Assembly: GCF_029436685.1 (NCBI RefSeq)
Contig: NZ_JAROCY010000006.1
Coordinates: forward strand, 163,030 to 227,029
Source: Novosphingobium cyanobacteriorum
GTDB taxonomy: Bacteria; Pseudomonadota; Alphaproteobacteria; Sphingomonadales; Sphingomonadaceae
DNA: 64,000 bases
Reading direction: 5' to 3'
In this document: positions 17,734 to 27,602 of the stretch, in pieces
How the letters are laid out: every line of letters begins with the position of its first letter
Numbering within the stretch: position 1 is the stretch's first letter
Program-made: the position numbers and the translations under genes
The notes under the pieces: model-generated
Told to the model about the DNA's origin: nothing
The model's database searches: none
Seen by the model: only the letters and a program-made list of their open reading frames with translations

Positions 17734-20700
17734 TTATCTCATCATCAGCGTCCGCGCCTGGCTGGCCAACTGGGCAAGCATGGCCGGGGCCACCACTGCC
17801 GTCGCCTGGGCCCGCGCCACCAGCGCACGGAACTGGCGGACAGGGGCGGCATGGGCATCCACCCAGCGCGCCACCGCCGCATCGGGGCCTCCATCGGCCG
17901 CATGGCGCGCCAGGAAATCGAGCCGCATCTGCTGGAAGTCACGCGCCAGGCCTGAAACCAGCAGGCGCTCCCATGGATCGGAAGGCGTCATCCGGCTGGC
18001 CGCCTGCTGCGCCCAATCGAGCCCCAATTGCGCCCCCAGATCGGCAAATGCGCCGGTCAGCGCAGCGGCATCCACATTCAGTTCGCCCGCCAGGTGGGCA
18101 AGGCCGATCGCCCCGTCCATATCGTAAAGATGGACCACCCGCGCCGCCACTTCGCCCGGAATGCCCGCATCGGCCAGAGCCTGCGCCATGCGCCGCGCCT
18201 GGGCCTGGGCCTCGCCCCGCAGCAGCTGCGCCGCCGTATGCGACAGTAGGCCAACACCACCGCACAGATCCTCGATCAGATCGTTCACGGCAATGCCGCC
18301 ACGTCCGGCGCGCAGCACATCGGCCACATGCGCGCGCAGCGCCGCCGCCACGCGCTCGAACATGGCAAGCCGCAGCGCTTCCGGCATCGGCGTTTCATCA
18401 AGCAGGCGCCAGGTCTCGCGCAGGTCCAGCAACCGCTCCGCCGCCACGAACGCGGCGGCAACCTGCGCCAGCGAACAGCCTTCTTCCTCCACCAGTTCGA
18501 ACGGATGGACCGGCCCCATGCGGTTGACGATGCGGTTGGCAAGCTTGGTGGCGATGATCTCGCGCCGCAGGCGGTGATGGGTGATGTCGGTTTCGAAGCG
18601 TTCCTGCATCGCAGGCGGGAATGCCGCGACCAGTTCCTCTTCCAGCACGGGATCGTCCACCACCGCGCTTTCTTCCAGCGCGCGCTGCAGCACCAGTTTT
18701 GACGAGGACAGCAGCACGGCGAGTTCCGGCCGGGTGAAGCCCTGCCCCGCCGCAGCGCGCCGGGCATAATCCTCGGCCGGGGCCAGGCCCTCGGTCTTGC
18801 GGTCGAGATCGCCGCTTTCCTCCAGCACGTCGACCAGCCGTGACCAGGCCGCGCTCGCGCCTGCGCCACCGCGCTCTGCAATTGACAACGCCAGCGCCTG
18901 CAGCCGGTTGTCTTCCAGCACCAGCCCCGCCACCTCGTCGGTCATCGAGGCGAGCAGTTCGACCCGCCCGTTTTCGGTCAGGCGGCCCGCGCGCTTGGCA
19001 GCAGCCAGCGCGATCTTGATGTTCACCTCGTTGTCCGAACAATCGACGCCGGCGGAATTGTCGATGAAATCGGTGTTCACGCGGCCGCCATGCAGCGCAA
19101 ATTCGATGCGACCAGCCTGCGTCATGCCAAGGTTCGCACCTTCGCCGATCACCTTGACGCGCAGTTCCGCCGCACTCACGCGCAGTGTGTCGTTGGCGGG
19201 ATCGCCCACCGTGGCGTTGTTCTCCGCTGCCGATTTCACATAAGTGCCGATGCCGCCAAACCACAGCAGGTCCACCTGCGCGCGCAGGATCGCGGAGATC
19301 AGCGTCTCGGGGTCCATTTCCCCGGCCGTTGTGCCCAGCAGCGCCTGCACCTGCGGTGACAGCGGAATCGCCTTCATCGAGCGCGGGAACACCCCGCCAC
19401 CTTCAGAGATCAGGCCCTTGTCGTAATCGTCCCAGCTCGATCGTGGCAGCGCGAACAGGCGTGACCGTTCGCCCCAGCTTGCCGCCGGATCGGGGTCGGG
19501 ATCAAGGAACACGTGGCGATGGTCGAACGCGGCAACCAGCTTGATCGCCTGGCTCAGCAGCATGCCGTTGCCGAACACGTCGCCCGACATGTCGCCACAG
19601 CCGATCACCCGCACCGGTTCGCGCTGCACATCCACGCCCAGTTCCAGGAAATGGCGGCGGACCGAGAGCCACGCACCCTTGGCGGTGATGCCCATGGCCT
19701 TGTGGTCGTAACCCTTGGACCCACCACTGGCGAAGGCGTCATCCAGCCAGAAATCGCGCGATTCGGCGATGGCGTTGGCCACGTCGGAAAACGTCGCCGT
19801 GCCCTTGTCCGCCGCGACCACGAAATAGGGATCCTCGCCATCGCGGATCACCACGCTGGCGGGGTGGACGACCTTGCCATCGACGATGTTGTCGGTGAGC
19901 GACAGCAGCGTGCGGATAAAGACCTGGTAGCTCGCCTTGCCTTCAGCCAGCCAGCCGTCGCGATCCTTCCCCGGATCGGGCAATTGCTTGGGATAGAACC
20001 CGCCCTTGGCCCCGGTCGGCACGATCACCGCGTTCTTCACGCGCTGCGCCTTCATCAGGCCGAGGATCTCGGTGCGGAAGTCGTCGCGCCGGTCGGACCA
20101 GCGCAGGCCCCCGCGCGCCACCGGCCCCGCACGCAGGTGGATGCCTTCCACGCGCGGCGAATAGACGAAGATCTCGCGCCACGGCACCGGTCGCGGCAGG
20201 CCGGGCACCAGCGCGGATTCGATCTTGAAGGCCAGCGCTTCTTCGGCGGCTGGTGCAAACGCGTTGGTGCGCAGGGTCGCCTCCACCACCGCGCGGAAGC
20301 TGCGCAGCAGGCGATCGTCGTTGATCGCGGCAACATTGCCGAGGCCGGCGCGAATGCGTTCTGCCGCCTCTGCCTCTGCATTCGCGCGATTGCCGCCAAA
20401 GGCGGGATCGTGCCGCGCCACGAACAGATCGACCAGCCCGCGGGTGACGGCGGGCGCGTTCTTCAACGCATCGACCACGGTGGCGATGGCAAAGGTCATG
20501 CCCGTCTGGCGCAGATAGCGGAACCACGCGCGCAGCCAGTTGGCCTGCTGCGCCGAAAGCGCGACGGCCACGATCAGGCGGTTGAACGCATCGTCCTCGG
20601 CTGCGCCGTTCAGCACCGCCGCCAGCGAGGCTTCCACCGCTTCCGCCCGCTGCAGCAGCGCCTCGGCATCGGTATCCGCCGGGGTTGAGACAAGGAAATC

Positions 20701-22422
20701 GTGGATGAAGCCCAGCCGCCCACGATCGAGCGCGGTCGGCACTTCCTCCAGCACGCGGAAGCCGAAGTTTTCCAGCACCGGCACCGCATCCGAAAGCACG
20801 ATGGCGCCTTCGCGCTGGTACAGCTTCAGCCGCAGCCCTTCCTCGCCCGGCAGGCGATGGAGCCGCGCGGCGCGGCGCGGAGCCTTGCTGCCCGAAAGCG
20901 CGCGCAGCACGCGGATGTCCTGCGCCGCCTCTGCCGCGCCAAACGCCTGGCGGTACCCGATGGGAAAAGCGGCGGCATAGCGGGTGGCGATGGCGGCAGC
21001 GCGCGCCGGGTCCTCGCCCTGCGCCAGTTCGGCCTCCACCGCGGCATCCCAGCCGCGCACCATCGTCTGCAGTTTCGCATCCAGCGCGGCCTCGTCCGCT
21101 GCCGCTTCGCCCTCGCGGATATCAAGCACGAAGCGCATCAGCGCCAGCGTGCTGCCTTCCACCTGCAGGCTCCAGTCGATCACCTGCGCGCCGGTTTCCG
21201 CCTCCAGCATGGCGCGCACCTGCAGGCGCATCTCGGTGCTCTGCGCATCGCGCGGCAGCCAAACGAAGGCGAACAGGTGCCGCCCGATCGGCGCGCGCAC
21301 CAGCGCCAGACGCGGGCGTGGCCGGTCGATCAGGCTCATCATCGTGGTGGCGATGCGTTCCAGATCCGCATCGTCAAAGCCGATCAACTGGTCATGCGGC
21401 AGCGCCGTCAGCGCGTGGACCAAGGCCTTGCCGGCGTGGCCGGTGGGGTTGAAGTGCAGCTTGTCCATCAGCGCGGCCAGCTGGCTGCGCATGCGGGGCA
21501 CGCGGTCGGGCGCGGCGGCCAGCGCGGCGCTGGTCCAAACCCCGGCGTGGACCGACAGCGCCACCACCTGCCCCGCTTCGCGCACCGGCACGATCAGCAG
21601 ATCCAGCGGCACGCGGCGGTGCACGCGTGAAAGCCGGTTGGCCTTGACGATCAGCGGCGCGCGGCCTGAATCGGCGCCACGCTCCCCGGCGCGGTCGAAC
21701 CACTCGAAGGCCTTGGCATAGGAACTGTCGGCCAGCAGCGGCGCATCGGTGGAGCGGCAGATGCCCAGCGCATCGGCCTGGCCACCATCGCGATGCCGGG
21801 TCACATGGCCCAGCAGCGTCATCATGTCCGCGGCAAGCCAGCGCAGCAGCGCCGCGCCTTCGGGATCGGGCAGCAGGCGCGCGTCCTCGTCCATCGCCGC
21901 GCGCATCCGTGGCCAGTCCGCCACCGCGGCGTGGACATCGGCCAGCGTGGAATGCAGCGCCTCCACCAGCGCGCGCCGCGCCCGGGCGTCGGCGCGCTCG
22001 GTCTCGAGGTAGATCATCGATTCGCGCCGTTCGCCGGTGGCGTCACCGCCGGGCAGGTCGATCAGCCTGCCATCGGGATCGCGCCGCACCGCCAGCACGG
22101 GGTGGACCAGCCGGTCGATCGCCAGCCCCTGCGCGGCGATGGTCGCGGTGATCGAATCGACCAGGAACGGCATGTCGTCGTTGATCACCGCGATGCGCAG
22201 ATACCGCTGCGCGGCGTCGGTGCCGCTGACACTCTCCAGCGCCAGCGCAGCCTCGGAACCGCGCCGTCGGACTGCGGCGGCCAGCGTGAAGCGCGCCGCC
22301 TCATCCAGCCGGGCGGCATCGAAATCGCCGGCTTCGGCGGGCAGGAGCGAAGCGGCGAAGCGTGCGGCAAGCACCTCCTCCAGCGAAATGGCAGGGGTGA
22401 TCATTTCCGACTTCGTGGCCAT
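17734..22422 (-). CDS. gdhB: NAD-dependent glutamate dehydrogenase, large (L_180) class
   Basis: At 1562 residues this is the very large class of NAD-glutamate dehydrogenases found in proteobacteria and actinobacteria. It oxidises glutamate to 2-oxoglutarate and ammonium with NAD, a catabolic role. The N-terminal third carries the ACT-like regulatory domains. The catalytic core is around residues 700-1200, with PTGAKGGFYPKQLPD, VIGCGDMSGDVFGNGML and KVIGEGANLGMTQAGRIE. No frame break is visible over 4.7 kb. It is monocistronic, with an AT-rich promoter-like stretch just upstream. The symbol follows usage in other proteobacteria. Confidence 0.93.
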   Translation of the reverse strand: MATKSEMITPAISLEEVLAARFAASLLPAEAGDFDAARLDEAARFTLAAAVRRRGSEAALALESVSGTDAAQRYLRIAVINDDMPFLVDSITATIAAQGLAIDRLVHPVLAVRRDPDGRLIDLPGGDATGERRESMIYLETERADARARRALVEALHSTLADVHAAVADWPRMRAAMDEDARLLPDPEGAALLRWLAADMMTLLGHVTRHRDGGQADALGICRSTDAPLLADSSYAKAFEWFDRAGERGADSGRAPLIVKANRLSRVHRRVPLDLLIVPVREAGQVVALSVHAGVWTSAALAAAPDRVPRMRSQLAALMDKLHFNPTGHAGKALVHALTALPHDQLIGFDDADLERIATTMMSLIDRPRPRLALVRAPIGRHLFAFVWLPRDAQSTEMRLQVRAMLEAETGAQVIDWSLQVEGSTLALMRFVLDIREGEAAADEAALDAKLQTMVRGWDAAVEAELAQGEDPARAAAIATRYAAAFPIGYRQAFGAAEAAQDIRVLRALSGSKAPRRAARLHRLPGEEGLRLKLYQREGAIVLSDAVPVLENFGFRVLEEVPTALDRGRLGFIHDFLVSTPADTDAEALLQRAEAVEASLAAVLNGAAEDDAFNRLIVAVALSAQQANWLRAWFRYLRQTGMTFAIATVVDALKNAPAVTRGLVDLFVARHDPAFGGNRANAEAEAAERIRAGLGNVAAINDDRLLRSFRAVVEATLRTNAFAPAAEEALAFKIESALVPGLPRPVPWREIFVYSPRVEGIHLRAGPVARGGLRWSDRRDDFRTEILGLMKAQRVKNAVIVPTGAKGGFYPKQLPDPGKDRDGWLAEGKASYQVFIRTLLSLTDNIVDGKVVHPASVVIRDGEDPYFVVAADKGTATFSDVANAIAESRDFWLDDAFASGGSKGYDHKAMGITAKGAWLSVRRHFLELGVDVQREPVRVIGCGDMSGDVFGNGMLLSQAIKLVAAFDHRHVFLDPDPDPAASWGERSRLFALPRSSWDDYDKGLISEGGGVFPRSMKAIPLSPQVQALLGTTAGEMDPETLISAILRAQVDLLWFGGIGTYVKSAAENNATVGDPANDTLRVSAAELRVKVIGEGANLGMTQAGRIEFALHGGRVNTDFIDNSAGVDCSDNEVNIKIALAAAKRAGRLTENGRVELLASMTDEVAGLVLEDNRLQALALSIAERGGAGASAAWSRLVDVLEESGDLDRKTEGLAPAEDYARRAAAGQGFTRPELAVLLSSSKLVLQRALEESAVVDDPVLEEELVAAFPPAMQERFETDITHHRLRREIIATKLANRIVNRMGPVHPFELVEEEGCSLAQVAAAFVAAERLLDLRETWRLLDETPMPEALRLAMFERVAAALRAHVADVLRAGRGGIAVNDLIEDLCGGVGLLSHTAAQLLRGEAQAQARRMAQALADAGIPGEVAARVVHLYDMDGAIGLAHLAGELNVDAAALTGAFADLGAQLGLDWAQQAASRMTPSDPWERLLVSGLARDFQQMRLDFLARHAADGGPDAAVARWVDAHAAPVRQFRALVARAQATAVVAPAMLAQLASQARTLMMR

Positions 22423-22729
22423 TGGCGTTCCATCCCGCTAGCGCAGTGAACATACCCTGCGCGGTGGCGTAACTTTATTATTATCGCCTATATCAATGTT
22501 ACAAATGATACTAGTCTCGCCCAGCTTGGGCAACCCCCTCAGCGTAACCGTCGCGTGTTAACCCGGCGTGTCGCCCCCGGTTCCATGGTTGCTTAGAGTC
22601 TGTCTCAGTTGCGGGGCAACTGAGGACGGCACCGGCCCACTCCCCCGCCCGGCCACCCACAGCGTACAATTCCGTTGGGTGGCCGGGCGGGGGAGTGGGC
22701 CGGTGCCGCTTCCGCGTGAGCGGAACACA
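22423..22729. other. Intergenic region: AT-rich promoter stretch and giant hairpin
   Basis: No gene is seen. Bases 22465-22515 are unusually AT-rich for this genome and on the minus strand contain TTGTAA followed at 13-16 bases by GATAAT/AATAAT, a likely glutamate dehydrogenase promoter. A nine-base-pair hairpin (22604-22624, CTCAGTTGC arms) stands immediately before the 33-bp hairpin annotated separately. Confidence 0.6.
22627..22708. repeat. Very long perfect hairpin (33-bp stem), copy 1
   Basis: Arms 22627-22659 and 22676-22708 are perfect reverse complements over 33 bases, almost all G/C, with a 16-base loop containing CAGCGTAC. It lies 22 bases downstream of the stop of the luciferase-like gene. 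A related hairpin is at 56030-56122. It has no T-run, so it is not a simple terminator. Confidence 0.9.
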
Positions 22730-23728
22730 TTATGCAGGCTCGGCCACCAGATCCTGCACCGCTTCCATCGTCATCTGCAGCGAACGCCGCCGCAGCGCCG
22801 GATCGAACACCGATCCCGAAACGATGATCTCGTCCGCCTTCGTCCGCTCGGCAAAGGCGGCCAGCTGCGCGCGCACCGTCTGCGGGCTGCCGATCGCGCT
22901 CACTTGCCGCATGTGCTCCAGCATCGCCAGCGCCGGTCCGGGCAGCGTATCGCGATAGCCCGCCACCGGCGGCGGCAGCTGGCCCGGATTGCCGCTGCGC
23001 AGCCGCACGAACGACTGGTCCATCGAACTGGCCAGCAGCACCGCTTCCTCGTCGGTCGGCGCGCAGGTCACGTTGATCGCCGCCATCGCATGGGGCCTGT
23101 CCAGCGCCGCCGAAGGCTCGAACCGGTCGCGATAGAGCGTCAGCGCCGCATCGAGGTGATCGGGCGCAAAGTGCGAGGCGAAGGCATAGGGCAGCCCCAG
23201 CATCGCTGCCAGCTGCGCGCCGAACAGGCTTGAGCCCAGTATCCACATCTGCACCGCCGCCCCCTTGGCCGGCGTGGCCTGCAGCGGCAGGCGCGGATCG
23301 CCGGCGAATTGCAGGCGCAGCTCCATCACGTCGTCCGGGAAATGCTCGGCCGCGCGGTTCACTTCCTTGCGCAGCGCGTGGACGATGCGCTGATCCGCCC
23401 CCGGCGCGCGCCCCAGCCCCAGATCGATCCGCCCCTGAAACAGCGCGTCCAGCGTGCCGAACTGCTCGGCGATCACCAGGGGGTTGTGGTTGGGCAGCAT
23501 GATTCCGCCCGCGCCAATGCGGATGCGGCTGGTGGCATGGCCGATATGCGCCAGCACCACCGATGTCGCCGCGCCGCCGATGCCGTCCATGCCGTGATGC
23601 TCGGCCACCCAGTACCGGTGATAGCCTGCGTCCTCGGCCACTTTGGCCAGCGCCGCCGCCTCGGCCAGCGCCTGCCCTGCGGTGCCGCCTTCAACGATAG
23701 GGATCAGATCGAGCACCGAGAGTTTCAT
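22730..23728 (-). CDS. Luciferase-like (LLM class) flavin-dependent oxidoreductase
   Basis: The 332-residue sequence is a bacterial-luciferase-fold monooxygenase of the YhbW/MsnO8-like group: it starts MKLSVLDLIPIVEGG, then has RYWVAEHHGM and IRIGAGGIMLPNHNPL, both typical of the alkanal-monooxygenase-like family. These proteins use reduced FMN supplied by a separate reductase; the substrate is unknown. The gene starts five bases after a convenient gap from the TPR gene, which precedes it on the same strand, so the two are probably cotranscribed. Confidence 0.9.
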   Translation of the reverse strand: MKLSVLDLIPIVEGGTAGQALAEAAALAKVAEDAGYHRYWVAEHHGMDGIGGAATSVVLAHIGHATSRIRIGAGGIMLPNHNPLVIAEQFGTLDALFQGRIDLGLGRAPGADQRIVHALRKEVNRAAEHFPDDVMELRLQFAGDPRLPLQATPAKGAAVQMWILGSSLFGAQLAAMLGLPYAFASHFAPDHLDAALTLYRDRFEPSAALDRPHAMAAINVTCAPTDEEAVLLASSMDQSFVRLRSGNPGQLPPPVAGYRDTLPGPALAMLEHMRQVSAIGSPQTVRAQLAAFAERTKADEIIVSGSVFDPALRRRSLQMTMEAVQDLVAEPA

Positions 23729-23733
23729 GGGGG

Positions 23734-24645
23734 CTATCCTTGTGGCCTGGCTGCCGATGTGGGGGCCGGGCCCAGCTGTTCAAGGTAGCCCTTGGCGGTC
23801 TTCGCCTCGTCGCCCTGCGGCGCGGTGGCGATCACCGACTGCCATGATTTGCGCGCCGCCTCGTCCCGCCCGGAAAGCACCGCGATCACACCTGCCTCCA
23901 AGCCGATGGCCGGGTCCCGCGGGTCGAGCGAGGCCGCCATCTCGATATCGCGCTGCGCCAGCTCCAGCTCGCCCATCCGGCGATAGAGCGTGGCCGAAAG
24001 CAGCCAGCCGGTCGGCTCGTTGGGCGCCAGCCGGTGCGCCTCGCCCAGCGCCTTCACCGCGTCCTCCATCCTGCCCAGCACCACCAGCGCCCGCCCGCGA
24101 TCCACCTCGATCGCCGCCAGCGCCAGGTTGTCGCCCTGCGGCCCGAGCGCGCGGGCGCGGTCCAGCCAGTCGACTGCCTTCGCTGCATTGCCGCCGGCCA
24201 GCGCGGCATTGCCCGCCATCGCCAGCAGCCCCTGCTGCGAGGCCGCCTGCGTCGCATCCAGCCCGGCGATGGCGCTGGCGAATTCGCTTTCGGCGCCGGC
24301 AAAATCGCCCTGCTGGCTCAGCACCATGCCCACGCACTGCCGCGCGCGCACCCGCTCGTCCGGGCTCTTGGCCTGCGCCAGCCAGTCGCGCGCGGCGGCA
24401 AGCCCCGCTGCGGGATCGAGCTGCGCCTTGGCGAGGCAGGCGCCCAGCCGTTCCGATGGCAAATTGCCCTGCCTTTCTGCTGGTGCGCCCTTGGCCGGCG
24501 CATTCTCGATGATCGTGCGGCGGCGCGGGATCGGCAAAGGTGATTCCTGCCGCTGCGAAGGATTGGGGCCAACCTGCATCATCGCCGCCGGCCGGTCGAT
24601 CTCGGCCGCATTGGCGAACAGCGGAACGGGCAGGATCATGGTCAT
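23734..24645 (-). CDS. TPR-repeat protein, probably periplasmic
   Basis: This 303-residue protein is dominated by tetratricopeptide-like helical pairs from about residue 85 to 290 (for example RMEDAVKALGEAHRLAPNEP and RMGELELAQRDIEMAASLDP). TPR arrays mediate protein-protein contacts; no enzyme motif is present. The N-terminus is weakly hydrophobic and includes MILPVPLFANAAE, which could be a short or truncated signal. It sits six bases after the hydrolase gene and five before the luciferase-like gene, so a three-gene unit is likely. Specific role not recognisable. Confidence 0.8.
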   Translation of the reverse strand: MTMILPVPLFANAAEIDRPAAMMQVGPNPSQRQESPLPIPRRRTIIENAPAKGAPAERQGNLPSERLGACLAKAQLDPAAGLAAARDWLAQAKSPDERVRARQCVGMVLSQQGDFAGAESEFASAIAGLDATQAASQQGLLAMAGNAALAGGNAAKAVDWLDRARALGPQGDNLALAAIEVDRGRALVVLGRMEDAVKALGEAHRLAPNEPTGWLLSATLYRRMGELELAQRDIEMAASLDPRDPAIGLEAGVIAVLSGRDEAARKSWQSVIATAPQGDEAKTAKGYLEQLGPAPTSAARPQG

Positions 24646-24651
24646 CGGCTT

Positions 24652-25407
24652 TCAGTCTGCACCCGGCAGGGTGGCAATCGTCCGCAGCAGCAGCGCGATG
24701 TCCCCCTCGCGCGAAAGGCGGTGGTCCCCGTCCTTGACCAGCATGACCTGCACGTCGTCTGAACGCAGCGCATCGGCCAGCCGCAGCGCCGTCTGCCACG
24801 GCACGTCTGGGTCCGCCTGCCCCTGCAGCACGCGCACCGGGCCGGTAAAGCCAATCCCCTGCTCCAGCCGCAGCAGCCCCTGCCCGTCGCGCCAGAACCC
24901 GGCATGGGTCGGCGTCGGCTCCGGGCCATAGGGATTGTCCTCAAGCAACGTCTCGCCCGCCGCCAGCACTTCCTTCTGCTCCGCCGTGAAGCCCCACTCG
25001 GTGAAGTCCGGCGCCGGGGCGATGCCCACCAACCCGGCCACGGCACCGCCCAGCACCTCGGCCACCAGCAGCATCAGCCACCCGCCCATGCTCGATCCGC
25101 ACAGGATGACGCTGCCCAGCCCCTTGGCCCGCACCAGCGCGACCACTTCGTCGCGCCAGCGGGAAAGCGTGCCATCGGCAAAATCGCCCTTGCTGCGCCC
25201 GCATCCCGAATAATCGAGCAGCAGGCACGCCCGCCCCGCCGCGTGCGCCCAGCGCAGCACCGCCTGCGCCTTGCCCCCGTCCATGTCCGACATGTAGCCG
25301 GGCAGGAACACCACCGCCGGCCCCGCCCCGGGAAGGAAGCGGTGCGCGATCTTCAGTCCGTTGGGCCCGTCGAACCACGCGACGGGCGCGATTGCATCAA
25401 TATCCAT
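24652..25407 (-). CDS. Alpha/beta hydrolase
   Basis: A compact 251-residue alpha/beta hydrolase with nucleophile elbow CGSSMGGWL, oxyanion residues after VVFLPGYMSDMDGGKA, acid in the QGQADPDVPW loop and base His in GDHRLS. The early segment (FLPGYMSDM) is typical of the hydrolases resembling human ABHD10, a palmitoyl thioesterase and mycophenolate acyl-glucuronide esterase. It is cytoplasmic, without a signal. First gene of a probable unit with the TPR and luciferase-like genes. Substrate not assignable. Confidence 0.87.
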   Translation of the reverse strand: MDIDAIAPVAWFDGPNGLKIAHRFLPGAGPAVVFLPGYMSDMDGGKAQAVLRWAHAAGRACLLLDYSGCGRSKGDFADGTLSRWRDEVVALVRAKGLGSVILCGSSMGGWLMLLVAEVLGGAVAGLVGIAPAPDFTEWGFTAEQKEVLAAGETLLEDNPYGPEPTPTHAGFWRDGQGLLRLEQGIGFTGPVRVLQGQADPDVPWQTALRLADALRSDDVQVMLVKDGDHRLSREGDIALLLRTIATLPGAD

Positions 25408-25540
25408 GCGCGCAGCCTAGAACCGGTCCCCCCGCGTGCGCAACCGCATGGGGTGGCGGCGCGCGATTCGATAGGCTAAGCGCCTGCGCACCGGTCTGGC
25501 GGATTCCCGCCGTCCCATCCCGCTTTCCAAGAGAGTTCCG

Positions 25541-27535
25541 ATGTCAGAGCTGCTGAAGATCACCCTGCCCGATGGTTCCGTGCGTGAAGTCGCGCCCGGC
25601 ACTACCCCGGCAGACATCGCGGCGGCGATCGGCCCGGGCCTCGCCAAGGCGGCGATCGGCGCGCGCGTCGATGGCGAACTGTTCGACATCATGCGCCCGT
25701 TCGAAGGCGATGCGCAGCTGGCGCTGGTCACCGCGCGTGATGAAGCCGATGCACTGGAACTCGTCCGCCACGATTACGCCCATGTGCTGGCCGAAGCGGT
25801 GCAGGCGCTGTTCCCCGGCACGCAGATCACCTTCGGCCCGGCGACCGACGACGGCTTCTACTACGATTTCGCGCCCAAGGACCGGCCCTTTACCGAGGAA
25901 GACCTGCCCGCCATCGAAGAGGCGATGCGCAAGATCATCGCCGCCGACAAGCCGCTGCGCCGCGAAGTGTGGAGCCGCGAGGACCTGATCGCGCGCTGGA
26001 CCGAACAGGGCGAAACCTTCAAGGCCGAATGGGCCGCCGAACTGCCGGGCGACGAGCCGCTGACCGTCTACTGGTCGGGGGGTGACTGGCTCGACATGTG
26101 CCGTGGCCCGCACCTTGCCAGCACCGGCAAGCTCGATCCGCAGGCGTTCAAGCTCACGCGCGTTTCGGGCGCATACTGGCGCGGTGACCAGAAGAACGCG
26201 ATGCTCAGCCGCGTCTATGGCACCGGCTGGCTCAACAAGAAGCAGCTCGATGCGCACCTGACGCGGCTTGAGGAAGCGGCCAAGCGCGACCACCGCAAGC
26301 TGGGCGCGGAGATGGACCTGTTCCACCTGCAGCAGGAAGCGCACGGCAGCGTGTTCTGGCACCCCAAGGGCTATCGCGTGTGGCGCGAACTCGAAGCCTA
26401 CATGCGCCGCGCCATCGACGCCGCCGGCTATCGCGAGGTGAAGACCCCGCAGGTGATGGACGCCCGCCAGTGGGAGCAGTCCGGCCACTGGGGCAAGTAT
26501 CGCGAGAACATGTTCGTCATACCCGATGAAGTGCCGAACACCGAGGACGAAGGTCCGGTGATCAGCGGCGAGGCGGACTGGATGGCGCTGAAGCCGATGA
26601 ACTGCCCGGCCCACGTGCTGATCTTCCGCCAGGGGCTGAAGTCCTATCGTGACCTGCCCCTGCGCCTTTATGAAAACGGCTGCTGCCACCGCAACGAACC
26701 GCACGGCGCCCTGCATGGGCTGATGCGCGTGCGCCAGTTCACGCAGGACGATGCCCACATCTTCTGCCGTGAAGACCAGATCGTGTCGGAAGTGCGCGCC
26801 TTCTGCGAACTGGCCGACCGCATCTACAAGGACTTCGGCTTCACCTATTCGATCAAGCTCGCCCTGCGCCCCGAAAAGCGCTTCGGCAGCGATGCCGATT
26901 GGGACAAGGCCGAGGACGAGCTGCGCAACGCCGTGCGTGATGCCGGCCTCGCCACTGCCGAATATGGCTGGGAAGAGCTGCCGGGCGAAGGCGCGTTCTA
27001 TGCGCCCAAGCTGGAATGGCACCTGACCGACGCGATCGGCCGCACCTGGCAGGTGGGCACCATCCAGTCGGACCGCGTGCTGCCCGAACGGCTCGATGCC
27101 GCCTATGTCGCCGAAGATGGCGAAAAGCACCGCCCGGTCATGCTCCACCGCGCGATCTTCGGCTCCTACGAACGCTTCATCGGCATCCTGATCGAACACT
27201 TTGCGGGCAAGCTGCCCACCTGGCTCGCCCCGGTGCAGGCGGTCGTCGCCACGATCGTCTCCGATGCCGACGGCTATGCCGTTGAAGCGACCGAGAAGCT
27301 GCGCGCCGCCGGAATCCGCGTGGAAAGCGACCTGCGCAACGAGAAGATCAACTACAAGGTGCGCGAACACTCGCTGCAGAAGGTCCCCTTCCTGCTGGTG
27401 GTGGGCAAGCGCGAGGCAGAGGAAGGCACCGTCGCCATCCGCACCCTGGGCGAACAGGCGCAGAAAGTGGTTTCGCTCGACGAAGCCATCGCCCTGCTCA
27501 AGACCGAGGCACTGGCGCCGGACCTGCGGGCGTAA
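25541..27535 (+). CDS. thrS: Threonyl-tRNA synthetase
   Basis: ThrS charges tRNA-Thr. Domains in order are an N-terminal TGS domain (residues 1-65), the SAD editing domain with the [10 protein letters not shown] zinc-like motif at about residues 78-87, class II core with motif 1 near [14 protein letters not shown], zinc Cys in MNCPAH, motif 2 [20 protein letters not shown], and a C-terminal anticodon-binding domain. 664 residues is normal. The ATG at 25541 follows AAGAGAGTTCCG. A 10-bp hairpin follows the gene. Confidence 0.96.
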   Translation: MSELLKITLPDGSVREVAPGTTPADIAAAIGPGLAKAAIGARVDGELFDIMRPFEGDAQLALVTARDEADALELVRHDYAHVLAEAVQALFPGTQITFGPATDDGFYYDFAPKDRPFTEEDLPAIEEAMRKIIAADKPLRREVWSREDLIARWTEQGETFKAEWAAELPGDEPLTVYWSGGDWLDMCRGPHLASTGKLDPQAFKLTRVSGAYWRGDQKNAMLSRVYGTGWLNKKQLDAHLTRLEEAAKRDHRKLGAEMDLFHLQQEAHGSVFWHPKGYRVWRELEAYMRRAIDAAGYREVKTPQVMDARQWEQSGHWGKYRENMFVIPDEVPNTEDEGPVISGEADWMALKPMNCPAHVLIFRQGLKSYRDLPLRLYENGCCHRNEPHGALHGLMRVRQFTQDDAHIFCREDQIVSEVRAFCELADRIYKDFGFTYSIKLALRPEKRFGSDADWDKAEDELRNAVRDAGLATAEYGWEELPGEGAFYAPKLEWHLTDAIGRTWQVGTIQSDRVLPERLDAAYVAEDGEKHRPVMLHRAIFGSYERFIGILIEHFAGKLPTWLAPVQAVVATIVSDADGYAVEATEKLRAAGIRVESDLRNEKINYKVREHSLQKVPFLLVVGKREAEEGTVAIRTLGEQAQKVVSLDEAIALLKTEALAPDLRA

Positions 27536-27559
27536 CGCGGAATTAAGTGCTTCTACGGT

Positions 27560-27596
27560 AAAGGCCCGGCTCTCGTTAACAGGGAACCGGGCCTTT
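27560..27596 (+). terminator. Hairpin after thrS, possible terminator
   Basis: A perfect ten-base-pair stem (AAAGGCCCGG/CCGGGCCTTT) encloses a 17-base loop 25 bases after thrS. The T-run is only three bases and the hairpin ends six bases before the next start codon, so it could instead block that gene's ribosome site. Confidence 0.6.
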
Positions 27597-27602
27597 CAAT
27601 CC

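Noticed and set aside
25544..27370. Minus-strand frame of about 600 codons opposite thrS
   Set aside because: thrS is certain; the opposing frame is a mirror of its codon bias.
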